This document shows positions 34,264-42,217 of a DNA stretch of 64,000 nucleotides, in pieces. Origin of the DNA: Actinomycetota bacterium (lineage in GTDB: Bacteria; Actinomycetota; Acidimicrobiia; Acidimicrobiales; Ilumatobacteraceae); NCBI GenBank assembly GCA_005790505.1, contig SXUP01000042.1, positions 62,001 through 126,000 on the forward strand, read 5' to 3'. The translations under genes were made by a program, and so were the position numbers. Within the stretch, counting starts at the first letter, position 1. Each line of letters opens with the position of its first letter. A model generated the notes under the pieces. That model was not told the origin of the DNA. It saw only the letters and a list, made by a program, of their open reading frames with translations, and did not search any database.

Positions 34264-36446
34264 TGAGTAAGCGCAATATTTTGTCGGCGTTTGCCGTAAT
34301 CGCGTTAGTTGTATCTGCGGTTTTTATCGGCAGATCGTTGGGAGGGACCTCGTCTGGATCTTCAACAGGTTTACTCATTGTCCCTCGCCAGGTTGAGCGT
34401 CGTTCCCTTGAGGATGTATTGACAGTGACGGGGGAAATAAGACGTGATGAAACAAAAAAAATTAATTCACCCGTTGACGGTCAGGTAAGTGATGTCGCCG
34501 TGAGCGATGGTGCAACAGTAAACGCAGGAGACACAATTTTTTCTCTGGATGGGCGCGACTCCGTCGCGGTCAAGGGGAAGTTCGCCTTTTATCGGTCTCT
34601 AGATGTTGGTGATGTGGGTCCAGACGTAAAGCAACTTGAAGATGTTTTGATTTCGGCTGGGACGGGGTTGAAGAAATCAGATCAGCTTTACACAGAAGAA
34701 ACTCGAACTGCTTTGGGCAAATGGCAAGCAATTCACGCTTATCCGGCAGCCGTGGCTTCATCTGAAAAAACAATCACGGTGTCTCTGGGGCAAAATCAAG
34801 CAGGTTATTCAATAGGCAAGTACAACTCCATCGCATATGTCATCAGTCCATCAGCAAAAGCAACTTCAATCGGAACAGGACCAGGATCGGCACGACGCCT
34901 CCCGCGCGTTGCCCCGACGATCTCAATAGCGGTGAATCGTACGAGCGTGCTTGAAGGTGAATCGGTTATTTTTACTGTGACTGCGTCGGCTGCACCGGCG
35001 GCAGATCTGACGATAAATCTAAATGTTGGTGGCTCAAGCACAGGTGGCGTGAGTGCTGTAAAAAATAACGCCGACTATGCCACCGTCAATAACACAGTCG
35101 TGATACCTGCCGGAACAACTACCGCAAGCATTACGAGGCAGATTTTTACCGACTCGGTTATCGAAGACGAAGAAGATCTTCAGATTTCCATTGGGCAACA
35201 GAGTTTTGGTGGCTCTAACGAGGCATATACACTCGGGTCGACCAGTGCTGCCCGCGTTGTGATTCCGGCAAATGGCTCCGACCTTATTCGCACACTTACG
35301 ATTGAAGCGTCTACAGATAAAGTTGCCGAGGGCCGTAGCGTCACGTTCACGGTCAAAACAACCGTGAAGTCGAACCAGACTCTTGATTTCTACGTTGCTA
35401 CTGCGGGTGTTGCCGTGTCTGGAACTGACTACGTAAAAATTAATCAAGATGATTTACAGATCGATGCGAATAATACGACAATGACGTTCAGTATTGATGT
35501 GCGCGCAGATGATGTCGTTGAGACTGATGAAGTGTTCACCGTTTCATTGGTTGCAGATCCCAACTACTCAGCGAGTGCTCAGCCATATATCGTGGGTGCT
35601 CCTGCGTCAGCATCCGTCACGATTGACTCCGAGGACCTTCCTACACTCAGTTTGAACGGTGGGGGAATCGTGAAAAAAGGCACATCTACAAGTTTTGTCA
35701 TTTCCGCGGACGAAGCAGTCTCGGCTGACACCTCTGTGACGTATCAGTTGTCTGGCTCTGGGAAAGCCGGAGACGACTACGGAGTGCTGAGCGGAGTAGC
35801 AGTTTTGAAAAAAGGAAAAACGTCGGTGAAGGTCAGGATTGACACTCTTAATAACGGTGTAATTTTTAAACCCAGCGACATGTTGGTCGCCAATTGGCCA
35901 TCGCGAATCGGCACCCTTAACGTAAAGGCAGGAGAATTTGTTCTTCTCGGCAAGACGCTATTTAATCTAACTGAGCCCGTCTTTACGGTTGTAATGAGCG
36001 TGAGTCCTACAGATCGTGCCAAGTTGTCGTTGGACATGAATGTCAAAGTAAATTTCAACGCAGGTGAAAGCATTCTGGACGGCAAAATAAGTGAGCTTGA
36101 TGCGTCGCCAACAGTTGACGGACAGGGTAACTCTGCCTATGAAGGCAAAGTTTTAGTCAAGTCCGATCTGGAGTCTGTTGATGGGGCATCGGTGTCAATT
36201 GATGTGATTCTGGAGAAAAAAGACAATGTACTTGCTGTGCCAGTCGCAGCGGTTTTACGTGCGTCTGACGCCGACGAAGTCCGAGTCGTAAATGATAAAG
36301 GGACAATTTCACGAGTCAAAGTAAAGATTGGCCTGATTGATGGTGAGTGGGCAGAGATAGTTGAAGGCCTTACTGGCACTGAACTCGTGGTCATTGATGT
36401 TGACCCTGCCGCAGACAAACCCAACACGGTGACTCAAGACTCCTGA
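34263..36446 (+). CDS. Membrane-fusion (MacA-like) adaptor with PG-binding and Calx-beta repeats
   Basis: 727 residues, anchored by one N-terminal membrane segment (8-25). Lipoyl/HlyD-like strand pair about 60-100 (INSPVDGQVSDV), peptidoglycan-binding type 1 domain 108-160 (VGDVGPDVKQLEDVL, TRTALGKWQ), then three Calx-beta-like repeats about 217-335, 344-455 and 460-530 (VLEGESVIFTVT, VAEGRSVTFTVK; acidic DxxxExxE segments), then the returning lipoyl and beta-barrel parts 550-715 (LNVKAGEFVLLGKTLF, VPVAAVLR). Usual adaptors have a coiled-coil hairpin or nothing at the insertion point. Next to ABC ATPase and permease. GTG start. Confidence 0.8.
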   Translation: MSKRNILSAFAVIALVVSAVFIGRSLGGTSSGSSTGLLIVPRQVERRSLEDVLTVTGEIRRDETKKINSPVDGQVSDVAVSDGATVNAGDTIFSLDGRDSVAVKGKFAFYRSLDVGDVGPDVKQLEDVLISAGTGLKKSDQLYTEETRTALGKWQAIHAYPAAVASSEKTITVSLGQNQAGYSIGKYNSIAYVISPSAKATSIGTGPGSARRLPRVAPTISIAVNRTSVLEGESVIFTVTASAAPAADLTINLNVGGSSTGGVSAVKNNADYATVNNTVVIPAGTTTASITRQIFTDSVIEDEEDLQISIGQQSFGGSNEAYTLGSTSAARVVIPANGSDLIRTLTIEASTDKVAEGRSVTFTVKTTVKSNQTLDFYVATAGVAVSGTDYVKINQDDLQIDANNTTMTFSIDVRADDVVETDEVFTVSLVADPNYSASAQPYIVGAPASASVTIDSEDLPTLSLNGGGIVKKGTSTSFVISADEAVSADTSVTYQLSGSGKAGDDYGVLSGVAVLKKGKTSVKVRIDTLNNGVIFKPSDMLVANWPSRIGTLNVKAGEFVLLGKTLFNLTEPVFTVVMSVSPTDRAKLSLDMNVKVNFNAGESILDGKISELDASPTVDGQGNSAYEGKVLVKSDLESVDGASVSIDVILEKKDNVLAVPVAAVLRASDADEVRVVNDKGTISRVKVKIGLIDGEWAEIVEGLTGTELVVIDVDPAADKPNTVTQDS

Positions 36447-36450
36447 CGCC

Positions 36451-37152
36451 ATGACAGCAGAAGCGGTAATGGAACTGGCGAATGTTTCGCGGGTTTACGG
36501 TCAAGGAGAAGCCACAGTTTTTGCGTTGCGTAATGTTTCGTTACGTATCCAATCAGGCGAGTTCGTTTCAATTGTCGGACCATCTGGCTCGGGTAAATCA
36601 ACCATGCTCGGTTTATTGGGTTGTCTTGATGTGCCAACGAGCGGAACAATCACTGTTTGTGGCAGAGAAATAACAGCACTTGGTGATGCCGAACGAACTG
36701 CCGTAAGAGGCAGAACGATCGGGTTTGTTTTTCAGCAGTTCCATCTGATTCCCCATCTTGACGCGGCTGGAAATGTTGAAACGGCTCTGTTGTATCGGGG
36801 ACTCAAGCCAGCAGAACGGCGTGATCGTGCCCTTGCTGCGCTCCAACAAGTTGGACTTCTTCCGCGCGCTGAGCACCGACCAGTTCAATTGTCCGGCGGA
36901 GAACAACAACGAGTGGCGCTCGCTCGCGCCCTCGTCACAGAGCCACGTATCCTGCTCGGCGACGAGCCAACTGGTGCTCTCGACACCAAGAATGCGGCAA
37001 TGGTGATGGAACTTTTCGCCAATCTTCGCTCCCCTGAACGAGCAGTAATCTTGGTGACACACGATCCGGGTGTTGCAGCAGCAGCAGATCGCAAGATCTC
37101 AATGCTTGATGGTGAGATCGTGGCTGACGAGCGCAGGGCAGTTTTGTTGTGA
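36451..37152 (+). CDS. ABC transporter ATPase, MacB/LolD type
   Basis: 233-residue ATP-binding subunit: Walker A GPSGSGKST near residue 44, Q-loop VFQQFHLIPHL, signature LSGGEQQRVALARAL, Walker B ILLGDEPTGALD and the H-loop VTHD. Such ATPases power FtsX-like permeases in lipoprotein release or in export driven by mechanotransmission. Follows the adaptor gene by 4 bases and overlaps the permease gene (GTGA). Confidence 0.92.
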   Translation: MTAEAVMELANVSRVYGQGEATVFALRNVSLRIQSGEFVSIVGPSGSGKSTMLGLLGCLDVPTSGTITVCGREITALGDAERTAVRGRTIGFVFQQFHLIPHLDAAGNVETALLYRGLKPAERRDRALAALQQVGLLPRAEHRPVQLSGGEQQRVALARALVTEPRILLGDEPTGALDTKNAAMVMELFANLRSPERAVILVTHDPGVAAAADRKISMLDGEIVADERRAVLL

Positions 37153-38336
37153 ACACGTTTAAAGATTTATTACGAGTGTCGCTGGGTGGACTTTTGGCAC
37201 GCAAAGTAAGAACCGTCCTGCTACTTCTGGGTCCAATGATTGGAGTCGCGGCAATCATTGCGGCTGTCGGTCTCACCGACAGCGCCAAAGGTGATCTCAA
37301 GCGTAAAGTCACCGAACTCGGAACCAATCTCGTGTTGGTGTCGGCGCAAAGCAGTGTTGGTCGACAGAACCCAACGCTTCCAGCAGATGCAACAGATCGT
37401 GCCAGCAAAGTCATTACGGTGGAAAAAGTCGCTGCGATAACGCAGTTGTCCAACATCGTGGTTACACCGTATGAGCGGGCCAAGTCGCAGTTTGAGACCG
37501 TACCAATCCCGGTCGTGGCGGTGGACAGCGAGTTGCCCAATGTTCTAGAGGTGCCACTAATAAGTGGTCGCTGGATAAACGCCTTTGATGAGTCTGCTAC
37601 GACCAGAGCAGCAGTAATTGGCATTGGGTTGGCGCGTGAATTCAATTACTTGCCAGGAGAAATACGAACCATCGAACTCAACGGAATCAGATATGGCGTA
37701 GTTGGAATACTTGGTGAAGTGGAGCTTGAGCCAGCATTTGACAATGCAGTGTTCGTGGCGTTTCAAGCCGCAGAACAAGACTTTGTTGATAACGACATCT
37801 TGCCGAACAAGGTTTATGTCCGTTGTGAAAATGGCACGGAAACAGAGACTGCCATCGCTTTAAAAACAGCGGTCAATTTAGGTGGGCCGCAAGAGGTTCA
37901 GACTGAGATAAAAGCGGCTGCTCTTGAACTTGCGGCGCAAAGTGATCGTCAACTTCAGCTCATCGTGGTGTCCATGGGCTTGCTGGCGGTGATTGTTGGT
38001 GGACTTGGAATCGCTAATGTAATGTCAATTTCGGTAATTCAACGTTCTGCTGAAATAGGCATTAGGAGAGCATTGGGTCATTCTCGGGCAATTATTGGTG
38101 CACAATTTATGCTCGAGTCCTTGGTAGTTGGTTTTCTAGGTGGGGTGATGGGTGTGCTTCTTGGAGTTGGTGCCATTTTTACAGGAGTGAAAATTTCTGG
38201 ATGGGTGTTTGTGCTGGCCTCGTGGCTTCCACCTGCCGGAATTGTTTTGGCGATGTTGATTTCTGTGTTGGCTGGTGTATATCCATCTGCTCGTGCTGCT
38301 CGACTTGAACCACTTGAAACGCTTCGCCTGGGCTGA
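37149..38336 (+). CDS. ABC transporter permease, FtsX/MacB type
   Basis: 395 residues: one N-terminal membrane segment (about 17-38), a large extracytoplasmic MacB-type domain (40-270), and three C-terminal segments (about 275-300, 320-345, 360-380) with the conserved IQRSAEIGIRRALGHSR loop. GTG start overlapping the ATPase stop. With the lipoprotein and adaptor it forms a complete four-gene export or envelope-signalling unit. The cargo is unknown. Confidence 0.9.
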   Translation: MNTFKDLLRVSLGGLLARKVRTVLLLLGPMIGVAAIIAAVGLTDSAKGDLKRKVTELGTNLVLVSAQSSVGRQNPTLPADATDRASKVITVEKVAAITQLSNIVVTPYERAKSQFETVPIPVVAVDSELPNVLEVPLISGRWINAFDESATTRAAVIGIGLAREFNYLPGEIRTIELNGIRYGVVGILGEVELEPAFDNAVFVAFQAAEQDFVDNDILPNKVYVRCENGTETETAIALKTAVNLGGPQEVQTEIKAAALELAAQSDRQLQLIVVSMGLLAVIVGGLGIANVMSISVIQRSAEIGIRRALGHSRAIIGAQFMLESLVVGFLGGVMGVLLGVGAIFTGVKISGWVFVLASWLPPAGIVLAMLISVLAGVYPSARAARLEPLETLRLG

Positions 38337-38398
38337 AACACTGCAATAACTTTTTTCTGACAGGTAAAATCAAAGATTGGAGTGCCTAGACTTGCCTG

Positions 38399-39739
38399 AT
38401 GGGCACTTTTTTAGGAAATTTTGCTTCGCTGAACACGCATGAATTGCCTCTTTGGTTTGATGGAGCCAAGTTTGGAATATTTGTCCACTGGTACTCATCA
38501 ACCGTTCCTGCATACGCACCTATCACGGATGATCCATTTACTTTGGCGCGAGAAAAAGGTGAGAGAGAAGCATTCGCTGAGAGTCCTTATTCTGAGTGGT
38601 ACTGGAATTCCCTAAATATTGAGGGATCATCAGTTTCAAAACATCACCTTGCAAAGTACGGAGACAAGCCCTACGAAGATTTCGTTCCCGAATGGCTCGA
38701 ACTGACAAAAGGATGGCAACCGGAGCGATGGGCTGAATTATTTTCTGCCTCTGGTGCGATGTATTGCGTGATGGGGACAAAGCATCACGATGGTGTTTTA
38801 CTTTGGCCGAGCGCAACTCCTAATCCCTACAAGGGGTCGGCATGGTCATCATCGCGGGACATTGTTGGGGAGTGTGCTGATGCTGTTCGATCCGAAGGAA
38901 TGCGATTTGGCTTGTATTACTCAGGCGGAATTGACTGGGCATTTCAAGGTCTCGGAATCGACAGTTGGAGAAAGTTATACGAAGCCATCCCACAAGATGA
39001 CGAGTATCACGCCTATGTAGACGCGCACTATCGGGAATTGATAAGTCGCTATAAGCCTGATGTTCTGTGGAATGACATCGGTTATCCAGGCTTTGGCGAA
39101 GGTGCCGCAGAACTAATGGCGCACTTCTATAACACCAACCCAGAGGGAGTCGTGAACGATCGCTTTGACTTTTTAGGTGTGATGGCTGGAAAATCTCATG
39201 CTGATTTCACAACACCTGAATACACAACGAAGCCTCCTCTGGGTACAAAAAAGTTTGAGGTATGTCGTGGAATTGGCACGAGTTTTGGCTACAACGAGTC
39301 TGAGGACGAATCTTCGTACGCATCATCAGCAGAACTCATTCATTTGTTAGTCAATATTGTCGCCGAGGGTGGAAACTTTTTATTGAACGTGGGTCCAATG
39401 GCAACCGGAGAAATCCCTTGGGCCCAGCAAGAGCGGTTGCTGGCGATGGGGCAGTGGCTGTCAGTTAACGGTGAGGCAATCTATTCATCATCAGTGTGTA
39501 GAAGCAATTCGCTGTTGACGTCTGAGGGAATTCCTGTTCGGCTTACTGCCGGCGTTGACGGCGCAATCTATGCAATCGTCTTGGGGCGACCTAGTAGCAA
39601 AGTTGTCCACATTGACGGTCTACCAACAGGCGATACGACGTTGCTTGGTTATGACGGTCGGCTGAATCGAATCGGCGATGACGTCATTTTGCCGTATCGC
39701 CCCGATAACACGCCAGCATTTACGTTACGCGTTGTTTGA
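38399..39739 (+). CDS. Alpha-L-fucosidase (GH29)
   Basis: Glycoside hydrolase family 29, 446 residues. WFDGAKFGIFVHW and KHHDGVLLW are family blocks, and the nucleophile Asp is in PDVLWNDIGYP. No signal peptide, so it appears cytosolic and would act on imported fucosylated oligosaccharides. The C-terminal beta-sandwich (residues about 355-446) is present. Its end overlaps the convergent SGNH gene by 15 bases. No fucose transporter or catabolic genes are adjacent, so the pathway context is missing here. Confidence 0.9.
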   Translation: MGTFLGNFASLNTHELPLWFDGAKFGIFVHWYSSTVPAYAPITDDPFTLAREKGEREAFAESPYSEWYWNSLNIEGSSVSKHHLAKYGDKPYEDFVPEWLELTKGWQPERWAELFSASGAMYCVMGTKHHDGVLLWPSATPNPYKGSAWSSSRDIVGECADAVRSEGMRFGLYYSGGIDWAFQGLGIDSWRKLYEAIPQDDEYHAYVDAHYRELISRYKPDVLWNDIGYPGFGEGAAELMAHFYNTNPEGVVNDRFDFLGVMAGKSHADFTTPEYTTKPPLGTKKFEVCRGIGTSFGYNESEDESSYASSAELIHLLVNIVAEGGNFLLNVGPMATGEIPWAQQERLLAMGQWLSVNGEAIYSSSVCRSNSLLTSEGIPVRLTAGVDGAIYAIVLGRPSSKVVHIDGLPTGDTTLLGYDGRLNRIGDDVILPYRPDNTPAFTLRVV

Positions 39740-40537
39740 TTGACGATTAATTGCCCGCATGACGTCAGCAGCAACGCGTGCTGCACCCGGTATCGGAACT
39801 GGGCACGGAGTTGTCACGCCAGATTTATTGACTGTGTAGGCAACAGGACACAGATGAAGACCGTCAGGAGATCGCACTGCGACCTTGCGCGATTGAGGGC
39901 ATAAATTACCGTCAATTTCTTTTGAGCAGGGCAGAAATCTCTTTGCTCTTCCGGCGGAGTCGTAGAGTGAACGGGCCACACTGACATAGCGATTATTCGT
40001 TCGTTTAGCCAATTGGAAGAGCGATTGGTTCAAAATATCAGTAAATGTTACTGAGCGTGTTTGCTGGCGAATCAATTCTTGCTCAATCGAGCGACCGAAC
40101 CCCGTGAGAATGATTATGGCTTTGGGAAAATAAGTTATCAATCGCTCAATCTGATCAATTGTCACTCTTGTTATTTTTGACGGGCTGGGCAATGAACCGA
40201 ATGCCGTCATGCAGGGAGTCAAATAATTGCCCACAAACATGATGACAATATATTTCGGGGAATACTTTTTAGCATCTGACTTCGCTTGATCAAGCCAATC
40301 ACAGGCGTTGTAACCAAAGAATGCGCGCGTGATGAGTCTTGCCTTTGAAGTTGTCCGCAGATTTTTTTCCAGATAATTGGAAATCTCAACCCCGATGGAG
40401 TCGCCGTAGAGCAAAACGGGGGGTGTTTCTATCGCTGCTTTCAAGTGGGAGGATTTGACTGGTGCAGTGGCACAAAATGTGATGATGCATGCAAACAGGA
40501 TGCTTGCTTTGGCTAATCGCGGGTGCAGGTAGGGCAT
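39725..40537 (-). CDS. Secreted SGNH/GDSL hydrolase
   Basis: 270 residues from ATG 40537, beginning with a signal peptide (hydrophobic ASILFACIITFCATAP). SGNH blocks are LLYGDSIGVE (Ser), FVGNYLTP (Asn) and SPDGLHLC (Asp-His). Likely an esterase/deacetylase acting on cell-surface glycans or lipids, like the SGNH domains of acyltransferase-3 proteins. The frame extends to 40654 within the upstream gene, so the shorter start is used. Several Cys pairs suggest disulfides. It follows gene 40560-41120 by 22 bases on the same strand. Confidence 0.82.
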   Translation of the reverse strand: MPYLHPRLAKASILFACIITFCATAPVKSSHLKAAIETPPVLLYGDSIGVEISNYLEKNLRTTSKARLITRAFFGYNACDWLDQAKSDAKKYSPKYIVIMFVGNYLTPCMTAFGSLPSPSKITRVTIDQIERLITYFPKAIIILTGFGRSIEQELIRQQTRSVTFTDILNQSLFQLAKRTNNRYVSVARSLYDSAGRAKRFLPCSKEIDGNLCPQSRKVAVRSPDGLHLCPVAYTVNKSGVTTPCPVPIPGAARVAADVMRAINRQSNNA

Positions 40538-40559
40538 GTTCTGCTGGTCACAAGAAATG

Positions 40560-41120
40560 CTATCGGCCGCTTTGTTTGAGTTTTGTCGCGCGTTCACGTT
40601 CTTTGCGCTCTTTGCGCACGGCACGCTTGGCTGCCTGAGCATCTTCATCAACAATTCGCACCATTACTGATGTGTTGTTGGAGGCATTGGCAAAGCGCGG
40701 GTCAGTGGCGACTAATTGACGAAAACCAGCAAGTGAGCGTGAGTACTGAACAACCATCAAGCGCACGGCGTCAAGACCAAATTTTTCAACTGCTTCTGGA
40801 AGCACGGCTTGAAGTTGTTCAAGAGTGGGGTCTTCTGATGCATCTCCTAGTTTTTCAATACAGTGTTGAGTGCACGGTTCTCCCAAAATAATGCCAGCAT
40901 CGTGACTTGTTCGACGACGAGCAATTCCGTCGCGAATCGCCCCACCAAGAGTGGCTGGAGAGGCGTATGCCTCTGCAGAGAGTCCAGCGACTTTGGCAAA
41001 TGTGTCTTTGATGTCACCCTCAAGAGCACCGGCGAGAGATGACAATGAGTCATCGGTCAGGGATTCAAGGACCGCGGCGTATTTCAAGCCAATCAGAATT
41101 CTGTCTTTGTCGTCGCTCAT
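40560..41120 (-). CDS. Uncharacterised cytosolic protein with basic C-terminus
   Basis: 186 residues; I do not recognise the family. It is predicted helical, with a four-Cys-free N-terminal region, two cysteines (EPCTQHC) near residue 90 and a Lys/Arg-rich C-terminus (KRAVRKERKERERATK) that could bind nucleic acid. ATG 41120 has a strong GGAGGAAC 7 bases upstream. No membrane segment. Same strand as the SGNH gene. Confidence 0.65.
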   Translation of the reverse strand: MSDDKDRILIGLKYAAVLESLTDDSLSSLAGALEGDIKDTFAKVAGLSAEAYASPATLGGAIRDGIARRRTSHDAGIILGEPCTQHCIEKLGDASEDPTLEQLQAVLPEAVEKFGLDAVRLMVVQYSRSLAGFRQLVATDPRFANASNNTSVMVRIVDEDAQAAKRAVRKERKERERATKLKQSGR

Positions 41121-41181
41121 TTTGTTCCTCCGTGTTACCGCCAAGAGTTTATTGGAGAAAACACGGCATTTGTCGTCTCAA

Positions 41182-42051
41182 TTAAATGGCCAAGGCCTGG
41201 ATCTCTCTAACCTGCACATTTATCGGTACCCCAGTTCGAACATTTGGGAGTGTGCCGGCAAGACCTAAGTTTGATTTCCATTTGATCTTCCATTCAATGG
41301 ACATCCGCGCTTGAAACACTTTGTTGGATTTGCCTGAAGAAGCATGGGAATAGGTGTACATGCAGTCAGACTTTGCAAGATCACCATCACTTTTTTTCCA
41401 GACCTGACCAGGTCCGATGCATGAAACATCGCCCGTTCCCAACTCGCCATCGCCAGGGGAATAAATGACACGAGACGGAGTGGCGGTAGTTTTTACCCAC
41501 AACACTCCTGCTGAAGTCGCAATGGATGCTGTCACGGAAATCGGATGCCACAATACGCGCGACACCCAAAACCATGTCCCGACTTTGACAACTAATTGAC
41601 GCGAAGGTGGCGCCATGCCAAAAAGTGGAATTGGAACATCATCAAAGACTTTGTCTGCGGCAATTTTCGCCATCTGAGAACTGGCTGAATCTCTAATCCA
41701 GTATTCGCTTGATGTTTCTGGTGGACCAATGCAACGGCGTTGATATACCGAGTAAGAGGCGTCTCCGAGTTGACGAATAATTCGAACAGTCCGCCCACTT
41801 ATTTTGTCAATCTCCGTCGAGTAGCGCCATGTGCAGGCTAATTTGTCTTTTGCTGGTTCTCCGTATGTGACGCTGGCGCTGATTCTGGTGCCAAGTACAG
41901 AACCATTCCCGATCGCATTTCCGTTGGTGTCTTTGGCATGAGCGACATTATGTCTTGCGACGCCGGCAATGACGGTGGGTGCCACGGCGATTGTCAGCAC
42001 GCAACACAGGTAGGTGACCACGAGTTTTAGTCGCGATGTTTGATGATGCAC
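41182..42051 (-). CDS. Secreted protein of unknown function
   Basis: 289 residues with a clear signal peptide (about 1-38, ending AHA) and a mature part rich in beta-strand pattern, with five cysteines (ACTW, RRCIG, SCIGP, SDCMY) likely to form disulfides. Resembles the uncharacterised exported proteins common in actinobacteria. Divergent from helD, with 166 bases between starts that hold no recognisable motif beyond a TTGACA at 42160. Function not assigned. Confidence 0.68.
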   Translation of the reverse strand: MHHQTSRLKLVVTYLCCVLTIAVAPTVIAGVARHNVAHAKDTNGNAIGNGSVLGTRISASVTYGEPAKDKLACTWRYSTEIDKISGRTVRIIRQLGDASYSVYQRRCIGPPETSSEYWIRDSASSQMAKIAADKVFDDVPIPLFGMAPPSRQLVVKVGTWFWVSRVLWHPISVTASIATSAGVLWVKTTATPSRVIYSPGDGELGTGDVSCIGPGQVWKKSDGDLAKSDCMYTYSHASSGKSNKVFQARMSIEWKIKWKSNLGLAGTLPNVRTGVPINVQVREIQALAI

Positions 42052-42217
42052 CGCTCCCCCTCATCTTGTGCGATGTTTGATACAACAATGGAATGTGGAT
42101 TCTGAAGCCTTTGTCTGGAAATTGTGGGTCAGGGTGATTTGTGTTCAAAACCGCTAGATTTGACATACCCAGAAATCAGGAGAACACCTCAAAGTGGTCT
42201 CTGGGAATAGGTAAACA

